The notes beneath the pieces were generated by a model that was not told the origin of the DNA, searched no databases, and saw nothing but the letters and a program-made list of their open reading frames with translations. The position numbers were made by a program, and so were the translations under genes. DNA of 64,000 nt from Rhodoferax sp. (GTDB lineage Bacteria > Pseudomonadota > Gammaproteobacteria > Burkholderiales > Burkholderiaceae_C), in NCBI GenBank assembly GCA_008015235.1, contig SSFF01000011.1:1-64000 (forward strand), written 5' to 3'. Each line of letters starts with the position of its first letter. The first letter of the stretch is position 1. Shown here piece after piece: positions 17,539 through 27,236 of this stretch.

Positions 17539-18318
17539 TCAGCGGTGCTTGAACTCGGCCTTGCGCTTGGCGACGAAGGCGTCCATGCCTTCTTTCTGGT
17601 CTTCGGTGGCAAACAAGGCGTGGAACATGCGGCGCTCGAAGGCAATGCCGTCGGAGAGGCTGCCTTCAAACGCCTTGTTCACGGCTTCCTTGGCCGCCAT
17701 GGTGGCCATCTGCGAGAAGTCGCAGATGCTGAGGGCGGCGCCCAGGGCTTCGTCCTGCAGCTTGTCGGCCGCCACCACGCGCGCCACCAGCCCGGCACGT
17801 TCGGCTTCTTCGGCGCCCATCATGCGGCCGGTCAGGGCCAGGTCCATGGCCTTGGCCTTGCCCACGGCGCGCGGCAGGCGCTGGGTGCCACCGGCGCCGG
17901 GGATGATGCCCAGCTTGATTTCGGGCTGGCCGAATTTGGCGGTATCAGAAGCAATGATGAAGTCGCACATCATGGCCAGCTCGCAGCCGCCGCCCAGCGC
18001 AAAGCCGCTGACGGCAGCGATGACGGGTTTGCGGATGGTGAGGATGGTTTCCCAGTTGCGCGTGATGAAGTTGCCGCGGTAGGCGTCGGCAAACGTGAAC
18101 TTGGCCATGGCGGTGATGTCGGCACCGGCGGCAAAGGCCTTTTCGCTGCCGGTGATCACCATGCAGCCGATGGCCGGGTTGGCGTCAAAGGCCTTGAGTG
18201 CGTGGCCCAGCTCGTCCATGAGCTGGTCGTTCAGGGCGTTGAGCGCCTTGGGACGGTTGAGCGTGATGATGCCGACCTTTTCGGCTTCGACACGGGTGAG
18301 GATGCATTCGTAGTTCAT
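17539..18318 (-). CDS. Enoyl-CoA hydratase
   Basis: 259-aa crotonase that hydrates trans-2-enoyl-CoA to 3-hydroxyacyl-CoA in fatty-acid and related oxidation. The oxyanion-hole segments are seen ([10 protein letters not shown] near 60; [16 protein letters not shown] near 105). Both catalytic glutamates are present, one in GGGCELAMM and one in [20 protein letters not shown]. The start MNYECILTR is followed by the usual [12 protein letters not shown]. No thiolase or dehydrogenase gene is close, so substrate chain length and pathway are open. It precedes the M61 peptidase gene by 24 bp on the same strand, so the two may be cotranscribed. Confidence 0.92.
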   Translation of the reverse strand: MNYECILTRVEAEKVGIITLNRPKALNALNDQLMDELGHALKAFDANPAIGCMVITGSEKAFAAGADITAMAKFTFADAYRGNFITRNWETILTIRKPVIAAVSGFALGGGCELAMMCDFIIASDTAKFGQPEIKLGIIPGAGGTQRLPRAVGKAKAMDLALTGRMMGAEEAERAGLVARVVAADKLQDEALGAALSICDFSQMATMAAKEAVNKAFEGSLSDGIAFERRMFHALFATEDQKEGMDAFVAKRKAEFKHR

Positions 18319-18342
18319 GGGGTCTCCTGGCGAAAAAAGGGA

Positions 18343-20223
18343 TTACGGATTCTTGGGCTTGCGGGTCTTGGGCGTGGGCTCCGCGGCGGGGACAGGCTGC
18401 AGCCAGCGGTGCAGCAATTCGGACTGCTCCACGGCCAGCTTGGGCTGGGTGTCGCCGGTCGGCAGGCGCAGGTTCAGCTTCAGCACGCGCCGGTCGCGGT
18501 GCACCAATGCGATGAGGCTGCGCTCGCTGGCGTACAGAGGCAGGTCTGCCAGGCTGGCCAGGCGCCATAGTTCATCGGGTTGTGACGCTGGCGCTACGGC
18601 CAGCCATTCGTCGCCGGCACAGAAGCCCGCCGCTTCGGCCGCGCTACCGCGCAGCACTTGGCGCACCATCACGCCGGCAGCCGGCTTGGTGCGCAGGCCC
18701 AGGCGTTGCTCCAGCGACACGGCTTCGGGCTTGTTGGCGACGCCAAACGCTTCCAGCAGGGTCAGGCAGGGCAGTGCGCGCGTGCCGTGCACCCATTGGC
18801 GCAGTTCCTTGGCAAAGCTGCGTCCGCCCAGCTGCTGCAGCACGGCGGCCACGTCGGCCTCGGTCAGCGGGCCGCCGCCAGTGCGCTCCCACAGGGCGCG
18901 CATCACGTCGTCCAGGGTGCTGCGACCTTCCTTGCGCAGGGTCAGGTCCAGACACAGGGCCACCAGCGAGCCCTTGGTGTAGTAGCTGATGGTGGCGTTG
19001 GGCGTGTTTTCGTCCTGGCGGTAGTACTTGACCCAGGCGTCGAAGCTGGCCTGGGCCACGCTTTGCACCTGCTGGCCCGGCGTTTGCTCCACCTGCTGCA
19101 GGGTTTTGGTCAGCAGCTTGAGGTAGGTGGTGTCGTCGATGAGGCCAGCGCGGCGCAGAAACAGGTCGTCGTAGTAGCTGGTGAAGCCTTCAAAGAACCA
19201 CAGCAGCGCGGTGTAGTTCTCCTGCTGGTAGTCGAAGCGGGCGAATTCGGCCGGGCGCAGCTGCTTGACGTTCCAACTGTGGAAATACTCGTGACTGATG
19301 AGCCCCAGCAGCGTGGTGTAGCCCTCGCTCTTGGCGGGCGTGGCGGCCTTGGCGTCGAGCACCGAGGCCTTGCGCGGCAGGTCGGCGCGCTGGCAGATCA
19401 GGGCCGTGGAGTTGCGGTGTTCCAAGCCACCATAGCCATCGCCCACGGCATTCAGCAGGAAGGTGTAGCTTTGGAATGGAATTGGGCGGTAGCCCGCGTC
19501 AAACTTGCGCAGTGCGCTACTCTTTTCAGAGCGATCGGCGTGCCAGAAGTCGATCTGGGCTTCGCAGATTTTCTGGGCATCGGCCAGCAGCTGGCTGCCG
19601 TCAAAAGTTGGGGGAGCACCGGCCACGACAAAGCGGTGCGGCACGCCGCGGGCTGTGAAGCTGCCGCTCCAGAAGTCCCCCGTTTCCACCGGGCAGTCGA
19701 TCAGCGCGTGGTAGTCGGGGGCGCGGTAGGTGCCAAAGCCCTCGCGGTCCACTTTCACGGGCTCCAGGCCGGTGGCCAGCTTCCAGCGCGGAGCCACATC
19801 GGGTGCCGCCACTTCCAGTTCGTGCAGCTGGTCCTCGAAGCCTTCGCAGCGCAGCAGCAGGCTGGTTCCGTTGAAGAAGCCACGGGCGCTGTCGAGCCAG
19901 GCGGTGCGTACCGAATTGTCAAAGGCGTAGACGCGGTAGCGCAGGGTCAGCGGCGCGTCGGCCTGGTTGTCGAGCTGCCAGCTGCACTTGTCGAGCTGTT
20001 GCAGCGCCACGGCCTTGCCGCCTTGGCTGGCCTGCAGCTCCTGCAGGTGCTTGGAGAACTCGCGCACCATGTAGCTGCCGGGAATCCACACCGGCAGGCG
20101 CACGGTTTGCTGCGCTTGCGGGCGCTGCAGCGTCAGGGTCACGCTGAAGAGGTGGGCGTGCAGGTCGGCGCATTCCACACGGTAGTGCACGGCGGCTGCG
20201 TTGGATGTCTTTTTGGTGGTCAA
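18343..20223 (-). CDS. M61 family metallopeptidase (glycyl aminopeptidase-like) with PDZ domain
   Basis: 626-aa protein. The zinc motif HEYFH (His 311, Glu 312, His 315) lies in LISHEYFHSWNVKQLRP, and a downstream Glu in LLWFFEGFTSYYDDL is the likely third ligand, as in Sphingomonas glycyl aminopeptidase. The N-terminal ~180 residues form the beta-rich M61 domain (YRVECADLHAHLF...). A PDZ-like domain follows the catalytic part (about 500-600, PAAGVMVRQVLRGSAAEAAGF). No signal peptide is evident, so it appears cytoplasmic, unlike some relatives. The peptide substrate is unknown. Confidence 0.88.
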   Translation of the reverse strand: MTTKKTSNAAAVHYRVECADLHAHLFSVTLTLQRPQAQQTVRLPVWIPGSYMVREFSKHLQELQASQGGKAVALQQLDKCSWQLDNQADAPLTLRYRVYAFDNSVRTAWLDSARGFFNGTSLLLRCEGFEDQLHELEVAAPDVAPRWKLATGLEPVKVDREGFGTYRAPDYHALIDCPVETGDFWSGSFTARGVPHRFVVAGAPPTFDGSQLLADAQKICEAQIDFWHADRSEKSSALRKFDAGYRPIPFQSYTFLLNAVGDGYGGLEHRNSTALICQRADLPRKASVLDAKAATPAKSEGYTTLLGLISHEYFHSWNVKQLRPAEFARFDYQQENYTALLWFFEGFTSYYDDLFLRRAGLIDDTTYLKLLTKTLQQVEQTPGQQVQSVAQASFDAWVKYYRQDENTPNATISYYTKGSLVALCLDLTLRKEGRSTLDDVMRALWERTGGGPLTEADVAAVLQQLGGRSFAKELRQWVHGTRALPCLTLLEAFGVANKPEAVSLEQRLGLRTKPAAGVMVRQVLRGSAAEAAGFCAGDEWLAVAPASQPDELWRLASLADLPLYASERSLIALVHRDRRVLKLNLRLPTGDTQPKLAVEQSELLHRWLQPVPAAEPTPKTRKPKNP

Positions 20224-20233
20224 ATCAGGCTCC

Positions 20234-20277
20234 AGCCCGCGTATGGATTGCGTAGATAGCTATAAAAACAGAAGCAA
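20234..20277 (+). repeat. 44-bp dispersed repeat, copy 3
   Basis: AGCCCGCGTA...TTGCG...AGCTAT...AGAAGC, with 22 nt between CCCGC and AGCT. It lies in the 59-bp gap between dsbC and the M61 gene, filling most of it. Confidence 0.75.
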
Positions 20278-20282
20278 ACTGG

Positions 20283-21005
20283 TTACTTCTTGAGACTGGC
20301 GAACTTTTGCTCCAGCTCTTCCAGGGAGATGGCGCCGGCCTGGCGCGAACCGTCTTCGAACAGCAGCGTGGGGCTGCTGTTGATCTTGGATTTCTTGGCA
20401 AAGGCTTCGTTGCGGGTGATGGCACTGGCGTCGCACATGGCCGCCGCTTCGGGCGCGGGGGTGCTGCGCACCATCCAGTCCAGCCAGGCCTGGCCCTTGT
20501 CGCGTGCGCACCAGATGGCGCGGTTCTTGGCCTTGGAGTCGGGGCCCAGAATGCCGATCTGGAATACGTGCACGGTCACGTTGTCCACCTTGAGCAGGTC
20601 GCGCTCGAACTTCTTGCAGTAGCCGCAGTTCGGGTCGGCAAACACCGCCAGCTTGCGGCTGCCATTGCCACGCGTGAGGGTGATGGCATCCTGCGTCGGC
20701 AGCCGGTCCCATTTCACGGCAGTCAGGGCATCCTCACGTTCCTTGGTCAGATTGCGGCGTTCCTTGAGGTCGTAGATCTCCCCCTGGATCAGAAAGCGGC
20801 CCTGGGCGTCGGTGTAGAAGATGTCGGCATCGCTGGTGCGCACCTCGAACAGCCCAGGAATCGGCGTTTTGCGAACTTCCTGGATGCCTGGGAGCTGGGG
20901 CAGTTGGGCTTCGATGTTTTTCTTGATCTGGGCATCCTGGGCGCTGGCGCCCAGGCTGGTGAGCAGCAGAATGGCGCACAGGGCCAGGGGACGAATCGAT
21001 GGCAT
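20283..21005 (-). CDS. dsbC: Thiol:disulfide interchange protein DsbC
   Basis: Periplasmic disulfide isomerase. The signal peptide (MPSIRPLALCAILLLTSLGASA, cut before QDAQ) is followed by the N-terminal dimerisation domain (about 25-95) and a thioredoxin fold with active site CGYC (Cys 127 and 130). The cis-Pro loop is SSPTLL. A second Cys pair (WCARDK and MCDAS) matches the structural disulfide of DsbC. Length (240 aa) is normal. It lies 18 bp downstream of the ubiH-type gene on the same strand, but no functional link is expected. Confidence 0.93.
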   Translation of the reverse strand: MPSIRPLALCAILLLTSLGASAQDAQIKKNIEAQLPQLPGIQEVRKTPIPGLFEVRTSDADIFYTDAQGRFLIQGEIYDLKERRNLTKEREDALTAVKWDRLPTQDAITLTRGNGSRKLAVFADPNCGYCKKFERDLLKVDNVTVHVFQIGILGPDSKAKNRAIWCARDKGQAWLDWMVRSTPAPEAAAMCDASAITRNEAFAKKSKINSSPTLLFEDGSRQAGAISLEELEQKFASLKK

Positions 21006-21023
21006 GGACTTCCTTGGAAAAGA

Positions 21024-22163
21024 TCAGGGCCGGCCAGGCAGGCCCATGGCACGCTGGGTCACCCACTTCTTCAGGGGCGAGAGGCTGTTGAAGCCCTGCA
21101 TGCCGGCATTGCGCAGGGCCTGCGCGGCCGGGTGGGCGTGGGAAAACAGGCGCTGGATGCCGTCGCCGGCACCGCCGACCAGGGCGAATTCGGCCTTGCG
21201 GGCGCGTTCGTAGGCCCGCAGCAGCTTGGGGTCGCCGACACTGCGCCAGTAGGGGCGGGTGTCGAGCACCTGCACCAGCTCGGCCACGTCGCCCAGGCCT
21301 AGGTTCAGCCCCTGTCCGGCAAGCGGGTGCACGTTGTGGGCGGCGTCACCGGCCAGCACCCAGGCGCCTTGGGGGGACTGTCCGCTCCAACGCTCGGCCA
21401 GCGCGTGCTGCAGCATCCAGCTGGCGCGGGGGCCACTGAGTTGCACGGTGCCCATTTCGTTGTGGCTGGCGGCTTGCAGTGCTTCGCAGAAGGCGGGCGC
21501 ATCCAGTGCTTGCAGGGCCTGCACGCGTTGTGGCGACACCGACCAGACGATGGCGCATTCGCGTCCCTGGGCACCCCCTAGCGGCAACAAAGCCAGGATT
21601 TCCCCCTCGGCACCGAACCATTGGCGTGCCACCTGGCCATGGGGCTTTTCGCACAGCACGCGGGTGGCCAGGGCATGCTGGCCATAGGCAGCGGCTTCGA
21701 AGTGGACGCCGAATTCGTCGCGCGTGGCGCTGTGGCGGCCTTCGCACACCACGGTAAGCAGGGCCGGAGCCGGGGCGTTGACCAGTTCAATCTGGGGTTG
21801 GAAGCGCACGGCCTCCGCCAGAAGATTTTCCAGGGCAGGTACGTCGACGATCCAGTTCAGTGCCGTGACGCCCTGCTCGGCGGCGGAAAACTGCACCGTG
21901 GCGCCGTCATCCCCGTGCACCTGCATGGCAGTGACCGGCGTGGCATGGGCCTCGTCGGGCCAGCAGCGCAGGGCTTCGAGCAGGCCGCGCGAAGCGGTGT
22001 TGAGCGCATAGGCGCGGACATCGGGGGCTGCATCGGCGCTCTGGGGTGCTTGGGGTGCGGGGGCGTAGAGCGCCACCCGCAGGCGTTTGGCGGCCAGGTG
22101 CAGGGCCAGGGTGCGACCGACGATACCGCCGCCGCGGATACAGATGTCAAAGGAGGAAGCCAT
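21024..22163 (-). CDS. UbiH/UbiF/VisC/COQ6 family FAD-dependent hydroxylase
   Basis: 379-aa flavoprotein monooxygenase of the ubiquinone pathway family. The N-terminal FAD site is seen in ICIRGGGIVGRTLAL, and the second FAD motif is GDAAHNVHPLAGQGLNLGLGD near residue 285. I use the ATG at 22163 (MASSFDICI); the longer track start would intrude on the next gene. Members hydroxylate the quinone ring at C1, C5 or C6 under oxygen. Sequence alone does not show whether this is UbiH, UbiF or a related step, so no symbol is given. It follows the tandem receptor genes by 31 bp. Confidence 0.88.
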   Translation of the reverse strand: MASSFDICIRGGGIVGRTLALHLAAKRLRVALYAPAPQAPQSADAAPDVRAYALNTASRGLLEALRCWPDEAHATPVTAMQVHGDDGATVQFSAAEQGVTALNWIVDVPALENLLAEAVRFQPQIELVNAPAPALLTVVCEGRHSATRDEFGVHFEAAAYGQHALATRVLCEKPHGQVARQWFGAEGEILALLPLGGAQGRECAIVWSVSPQRVQALQALDAPAFCEALQAASHNEMGTVQLSGPRASWMLQHALAERWSGQSPQGAWVLAGDAAHNVHPLAGQGLNLGLGDVAELVQVLDTRPYWRSVGDPKLLRAYERARKAEFALVGGAGDGIQRLFSHAHPAAQALRNAGMQGFNSLSPLKKWVTQRAMGLPGRP

Positions 22164-22194
22164 GGGGCCATTGTAGGAGCCCCGGCACCTGGCC

Positions 22195-24132
22195 TCATTG
22201 CCCGGGGCCCAGTGCACCCGGAACGGTGTCCTGGAATTGGGTGAGGGGTGCGCCTGTCTGCCTGGCCGTCATGGGCATGGGCTGTGGGATGCGCTGGCTT
22301 GGTACGTGTGAAGGTTGTGCCGGGGGTGTTTCCTCGGCCGCTTCAGGCTCGGAGCTGAAGCCGGAATCGGGCTCCAGGGGTGCGGGCATAGTGTGGGTGG
22401 GTTCCATGAAACGGATCGGCCGGCGGCTGCGCGGCGCAATGCCTTCGAGCAGCTCCCCCAGTTCGTCGAGTACGGTGTCCGGGTTGGGGTGGACTTCGTC
22501 GAGCACCACCGCAGCAATATGGAAGTGCAGGGTGATCTCGGGGTGCAGGCCGGGCAGCGGAATGAGTCCGGAGGCAATCAGGCCGACCATGCGCTCGTTG
22601 AAGGCTTCGCGGCTGGCCACGCCGTCCAGCACAACGCCAAAACGGGCGATGTCCAGGCGCCCGGCCGGGTCCACGTCGCGCAGCACGCGGTGCAGTTTGA
22701 CCACGGCGCGCAGCAGGCACTGTTCGGCCACCGTCAGCCCCAGCTGCTGCTGGATGTGCTGGTAGTTGGCGACTTCAATGATGGCCACGGCGCTGGGGCT
22801 GCGCTCGTGGGCGGCGCGCGCGATGGCGTGGTGCAGATGCGCCAGGAAACGGTCGCGCACCAGCAGGCCGGTGAGTGCGTCCTGGGTGTCGGAGGCGCGG
22901 GCGCGTCCGCTCACGCTCAGGCGCTGCTGGCTGCGCAGCGTCAGGGCGTGCAGCAGCAGTGGAATCGACAAAGTGACGGCAAAGATCATGTAGTAGCGCG
23001 ATTGCCAGGCCACGGGAAACAGCTGCAGCATCTGCCCGGCCATGAAGAGTACGGCCAGGCCTTGGGGCGCGTAGGCGGCGAACAGCCAGGCGCCCAGCGG
23101 CCCGCCTTCGCGCCACAGGTGCACGGTGGTGAACAGGGCGAGCAGCGGTCCCGCCAGGAAGTAGATGCCGTGCAAGGTCGCCGCCACCTCGCGGCTGACG
23201 ACCCATTCCATCATGACCAGTGCGCCGCAACCGATGCCAAACCACAGTAGGACACGGTCCAGCAGGGGGTAGCGGACTTCGGTGGCGCTGATGTGGCGCA
23301 GGAACAGGGTGCTGGTGCCCACGCCCAGCAGCGGCAGCACCACGGAGGCGTAGTCGGCCCACCCTGGCGTATAGGGCCAGAACCACAGGTTGGCCAGGCC
23401 CATGGCCTGGGCGCTCACCAGCATCATCAGCAGGGTGTAGACCATGTACCAGCCCTGGGCCGCGTCGTGTGATTCCCAGTAGCGAAGCGCGCACCACAGC
23501 AGCAGCATGACCAGGCTGCCCAGCAGGGTGCCGCAGAACACGAGTTCGAGCGTGCGCTGCTGCTCGCGCTCGGTCACCGTGGCCAGGCGCAGCGGCACTT
23601 CGATGCCGCGGTAGTTGCCGATCTTGAGGTAAATGTCCACCGGGCGGGTATCGCGCAGGACGAAGCGGAAGTCCGGATACACCGAAGGCAGGCTCCAGCG
23701 GCTCAGCGCCACGGTGTCTCCGGCCTTTTGCGCGCTGACATTGCCGTGGCTGTCCACGGCATAGAAATCCACGGCATCAATATACGGAATGGGAACGTTG
23801 AGCACCCAGTCGGGCGAGGTTTCTGCGCTGCGTTGTACGCGCAGATGCAGCCATACCGCGCGATCCCGCCCCAGCGCCAGGCGCTGGTTCAGGTCGTGGG
23901 CACTGAAGGCACCGCGCGCGCCCTTGATGACCGGAATCACCCCGGCCCCTGGCCCGGTTTCGGCCAGGGACTCCACGCCCTCGGTCACGGTAAAGGCGGG
24001 CGTGTCCGGACCGAGTTCCTGCACTTTGAGTGGGCTGGCGGCATGGGCCAGTACCGGGCCGATGCAGAGTCCCAATGCAACGGCGCAGACCAGTCTGCGC
24101 AATCCGTGCACCATGTGCGCCCATCGGCTCAT
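22195..24132 (-). CDS. 7TMR-DISM receptor with degenerate GGDEF domain (second of a tandem pair)
   Basis: 645-aa membrane signalling protein. Signal peptide (VCAVALGLCIGPVLAHAA), periplasmic DISM extracellular domain (about 50-190, WLHLRVQRSAETSPDWVLNVPIPYIDAVDFY), seven hydrophobic helices (about 200-400), and a cytoplasmic GGDEF-like domain (about 420-580, DALTGLLVRDRFLAHL). The signature is lost: GGDEF is replaced by DIARF (GRLDIARFGVVLDG), so cyclase activity is very unlikely. A Pro/Glu-rich tail of ~70 residues follows. The ATG overlaps the stop of its paralogue (ATGA). It probably acts as a c-di-GMP or GTP sensor, or as a partner of the upstream paralogue. Confidence 0.85.
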   Translation of the reverse strand: MSRWAHMVHGLRRLVCAVALGLCIGPVLAHAASPLKVQELGPDTPAFTVTEGVESLAETGPGAGVIPVIKGARGAFSAHDLNQRLALGRDRAVWLHLRVQRSAETSPDWVLNVPIPYIDAVDFYAVDSHGNVSAQKAGDTVALSRWSLPSVYPDFRFVLRDTRPVDIYLKIGNYRGIEVPLRLATVTEREQQRTLELVFCGTLLGSLVMLLLWCALRYWESHDAAQGWYMVYTLLMMLVSAQAMGLANLWFWPYTPGWADYASVVLPLLGVGTSTLFLRHISATEVRYPLLDRVLLWFGIGCGALVMMEWVVSREVAATLHGIYFLAGPLLALFTTVHLWREGGPLGAWLFAAYAPQGLAVLFMAGQMLQLFPVAWQSRYYMIFAVTLSIPLLLHALTLRSQQRLSVSGRARASDTQDALTGLLVRDRFLAHLHHAIARAAHERSPSAVAIIEVANYQHIQQQLGLTVAEQCLLRAVVKLHRVLRDVDPAGRLDIARFGVVLDGVASREAFNERMVGLIASGLIPLPGLHPEITLHFHIAAVVLDEVHPNPDTVLDELGELLEGIAPRSRRPIRFMEPTHTMPAPLEPDSGFSSEPEAAEETPPAQPSHVPSQRIPQPMPMTARQTGAPLTQFQDTVPGALGPGQ

Positions 24133-25883
24133 GGCAACGAGCTTTCACCTGCCAAGGGGACAGGCATGGTCTGCGGCGCTTCGAGGAAGCGGATCGGGCG
24201 GCGGGTGTGGTTGGACATGCCCGCCAGCAGTGCCTGCAAGCCCTGGATGGCCTCCTGCGGCGCCAGTGGATGTTCGTGGAGCAGAAGGCAGGCGGCATGG
24301 AACTGCAGGGTGATCGGGGGGTGCAGGCCCGGCAACGGTATGAGGCCGGAGCCGATGAGCTGCACCATGCGTTCGGTCAAGGCCTGTCGGGTCATCATGC
24401 CGTCCAGAATCAGGCCGAACTCGCCGGCACCCACACGCCCCGCCGGGTCCACGTCCCGCAGGATGCGGTGCAGCTTGACCACGGCCCGCAGCAGGCTGTT
24501 CTCGGCTACCTGGTCGCCCAGTCCCTTGCGGATGTGCTCGTAATTGACCACCCGCACCACGACCAGTGCCACGGCCTCGCGCTGGTCGATGACGCGGTCA
24601 TAGGCACTTTCCAGTTCCTTCACAAAGGCTTCACGGGTCAGCAGGCCTGTCAGGGCATCCTGGGTTGGCAGATGGCGTGCGCGCATCTCCAGCTCCTTGC
24701 GGTCGCGGGTGATGCGGCTCAGCGCATAGACCAGGACCGGAACCGACAGGGCCACGCTCAGGGTCATGAGGTAGCGCATTTCCCACCAGATCGGCAGCCA
24801 GCCCAGGGCTTCGAACATCATGCGCAGCAGGCACAGGTACTGCGGTATGTAGGCCGCCATGAGCCAGTACCAGACGCGCGAGTTGCCGCGCCAGCTCAGG
24901 AAGGTGGCGATCAGCCCGGTGGTGGTGGCCACGAGCAGCACCAGGGCACCCACCCTGTCGGCCGCACTGCGGTCGATGGCATAGGTCAGTGAAGACACCA
25001 GGGTGAGTACACCGATTCCTCGCAGGAACCGGTCGTAGCGCGAAAAATGGGTCGAGATCGCATAGAGCATGCGCACGAACAGCAACGAGGCGCCCACCGC
25101 CAGCACCGGCAGGACGCTGTAGGCGTAGTTGCCCAGCCCCGGCCACTGGGGCCACACCAGCATGTTGAGCACCCCATTGATCTGGGCCGTGGTCAGCAAG
25201 ACCAGGCTGCTGAAGGCGGCGGCCCCCAGGTCCGAGCGGTTGCGGTGTTCGGCGTAACGCAGCAGAGACAGCAGCACCAGCACCACCAGCACGCCCAGCA
25301 GCAGCCCCAGCACTACGAATTCCTGCAGGCGCTGGAAGGCCCGCGCGTCCCAGCTGGCCAGGCGGATCGGAATGCTCAGGTGCTTGAAATTGCGCACTCG
25401 CAGGAACACTTCATGTTCCTGGGTGTCCGGCAGGTTGAGGATGAAATCCGGGTAGGGGCCGCGCAGGCTCCAGTCCGACTGGGGCAGGGTGTCGCCAGCC
25501 TGCTGGCGCTGCCATTGGCCGCTGCCATCGCGCTGGAACAGCTGAACTTCGTCGACAAAGGGCAGCGGAATGTTCAAGGTCCACTGCACAGGCGCATCGG
25601 CTTGTCGCACCAGGCGCAGTCGCAGCCACAAGGTGGTGGTGCTCTGCAAGTCATGGCGTTGCAGGGCCGGTTGCGCCAGGAATACGCCGGGTTGTGCGGC
25701 CACCTGTTCCACGCTGGCACCATTGCCACCTTCCATCCAGCTGAGCACCTCCCCCTGAAGCTCCAAGGACGGCGCCTGTGCCGTCAGCACCAGGGGTGCG
25801 GGTGGCGTGGCGCCTGCACTGGCAGCAACCCCGCCCAGAAGGCAGAGGGTGGCGATGCACAGGCGTGCCAGGAAAGATGTCAT
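24129..25883 (-). CDS. 7TMR-DISM receptor with partly degenerate GGDEF domain (first of a tandem pair)
   Basis: 584-aa paralogue of the next gene with the same order: signal peptide (MTSFLARLCIATLCLLGGVAASAGA), DISM domain (WLRLRLVRQADAPVQWTLNIPLPFVDEVQLF), seven-helix bundle, and a GGDEF-like domain (DALTGLLTREAFVKEL). Here the signature reads GAGEF (GRVGAGEFGLILDG). The Glu and Phe remain but the GGD core is altered, so catalysis is doubtful. I start at the ATG 25883; the track start (26030) adds 49 residues with no signal-peptide logic. Both genes share one transcript with a 4-bp overlap. The likely role is periplasmic sensing coupled to c-di-GMP-type signalling. Confidence 0.85.
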   Translation of the reverse strand: MTSFLARLCIATLCLLGGVAASAGATPPAPLVLTAQAPSLELQGEVLSWMEGGNGASVEQVAAQPGVFLAQPALQRHDLQSTTTLWLRLRLVRQADAPVQWTLNIPLPFVDEVQLFQRDGSGQWQRQQAGDTLPQSDWSLRGPYPDFILNLPDTQEHEVFLRVRNFKHLSIPIRLASWDARAFQRLQEFVVLGLLLGVLVVLVLLSLLRYAEHRNRSDLGAAAFSSLVLLTTAQINGVLNMLVWPQWPGLGNYAYSVLPVLAVGASLLFVRMLYAISTHFSRYDRFLRGIGVLTLVSSLTYAIDRSAADRVGALVLLVATTTGLIATFLSWRGNSRVWYWLMAAYIPQYLCLLRMMFEALGWLPIWWEMRYLMTLSVALSVPVLVYALSRITRDRKELEMRARHLPTQDALTGLLTREAFVKELESAYDRVIDQREAVALVVVRVVNYEHIRKGLGDQVAENSLLRAVVKLHRILRDVDPAGRVGAGEFGLILDGMMTRQALTERMVQLIGSGLIPLPGLHPPITLQFHAACLLLHEHPLAPQEAIQGLQALLAGMSNHTRRPIRFLEAPQTMPVPLAGESSLP

Positions 25884-26128
25884 CAGAGTCTGGGGTCGGG
25901 TTGGGTTGCTACAACGTGATTGGCGCATTGTAGGCATGGTGCTCTGCGGGCTATTGCCTATTGACGGCGTGATTCTCTCGGGGCGAGAAATGGCAGGTCG
26001 GTACAATTGGAGCCGTTTTTCAGGTTCCACGAGGGCGATGCCACTGTCTGGCGGGTCCGGGCCTGTTTTCCCCTTCGGTGCCTAACTCGGGCACGCAACG
26101 CAAGGGGCTTGATTCCAAAGGAAATTTC

Positions 26129-27220
26129 ATGTCTCTCAAGTGCGGCATCGTCGGCCTGCCCAATGTCGGTAAATCCACCCTGTTCAACGCCCTGACCAAG
26201 GCTGGCATCGCAGCGGAGAATTATCCTTTCTGCACCATCGAACCCAATGTGGGCATCGTCGAGGTGCCCGATCCACGCATGGCGCAGCTGGCCGAGATCG
26301 TGAAGCCCGAGCGCTGCGTGCCCGCGGTGGTGGAGTTCGTGGACATCGCCGGGCTGGTGGCCGGTGCCAGCACCGGCGAAGGCCTGGGCAACAAGTTCCT
26401 CTCGCACATCCGCGAGACCGACGCCACCGTGAACGTGGTGCGTTGCTTCGAGGACGACAACGTGATCCACGTGGCTGGCAAGGTCGATCCGATTGCCGAC
26501 ATCGAAGTCATCCAGACCGAACTGTGCCTGGCCGACTTGGCTGCGGTCGAGAAAGCCCATGCCCGCGTTTCCAAGCCGGCCCGTGCCGGTGACAAGGAAG
26601 CCATCAAGCAAGTGGCCCTGCTCGATAAGTGCCTGGCCGCGCTCAACGAAAGCAAGCCGGTGCGCACCATCGACTTCAGCAAGGAAGAGCTGGCCCAGCT
26701 CAAGCAGTTTTTCCTGATCACTGCCAAGCCCGCCATGTTCGTGGCCAACGTGTCCGAAGACGGTTTCGAGAACAACCCACTGCTGGACCGCCTGACCGCG
26801 TTCGCCAAGGCGCAGAATGCGCCCGTGGTGGCCATCTGCGCCAAGATCGAAGCCGAGCTGTCGGAAATGGACGATGCCGACCGCCTGGAATTCCTGAAGG
26901 AGCTGGGCCAGGAAGAGCCCGGCCTGAACCGCCTGATCCGCAGCGCCTACAACCTGCTGGGCCTGCAGACCTACTTCACCGCCGGTGTGAAGGAAGTGCG
27001 CGCCTGGACCATCCACGTGGGAGACACCGGTCCCCAGGCCGCTGGCGTGATCCACACCGACTTCGAGAAGGGCTACATCCGCGCCCAGACCATTTCCTTT
27101 GACGACTTCATCGCCTACAAGGGCGAGCAGGGCGCCAAGGACGCGGGCAAGATGCGCGCCGAAGGCAAGGACTACGTCGTCAAGGACGGCGACGTGATGA
27201 ACTTCCTGTTCAGCTCCTGA
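26129..27220 (+). CDS. ychF: Ribosome-binding ATPase YchF
   Basis: Obg-related P-loop protein that prefers ATP, associates with ribosomes and is linked to oxidative stress. The P-loop is [14 protein letters not shown] (near residue 10), the switch region is [17 protein letters not shown], and a C-terminal TGS domain (about 280-363) ends in [13 protein letters not shown]. The G4-type specificity motif is altered (FVANVSED), as is typical of this ATP-preferring family. I start at the ATG 26129 with AAGGAAA upstream, giving 363 aa. The 245-bp upstream gap holds a TACAAT (26002-26007) that could be a -10, with no good -35. Confidence 0.95.
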   Translation: MSLKCGIVGLPNVGKSTLFNALTKAGIAAENYPFCTIEPNVGIVEVPDPRMAQLAEIVKPERCVPAVVEFVDIAGLVAGASTGEGLGNKFLSHIRETDATVNVVRCFEDDNVIHVAGKVDPIADIEVIQTELCLADLAAVEKAHARVSKPARAGDKEAIKQVALLDKCLAALNESKPVRTIDFSKEELAQLKQFFLITAKPAMFVANVSEDGFENNPLLDRLTAFAKAQNAPVVAICAKIEAELSEMDDADRLEFLKELGQEEPGLNRLIRSAYNLLGLQTYFTAGVKEVRAWTIHVGDTGPQAAGVIHTDFEKGYIRAQTISFDDFIAYKGEQGAKDAGKMRAEGKDYVVKDGDVMNFLFSS

Positions 27221-27236
27221 TCGGTCGGGCAGGAGC

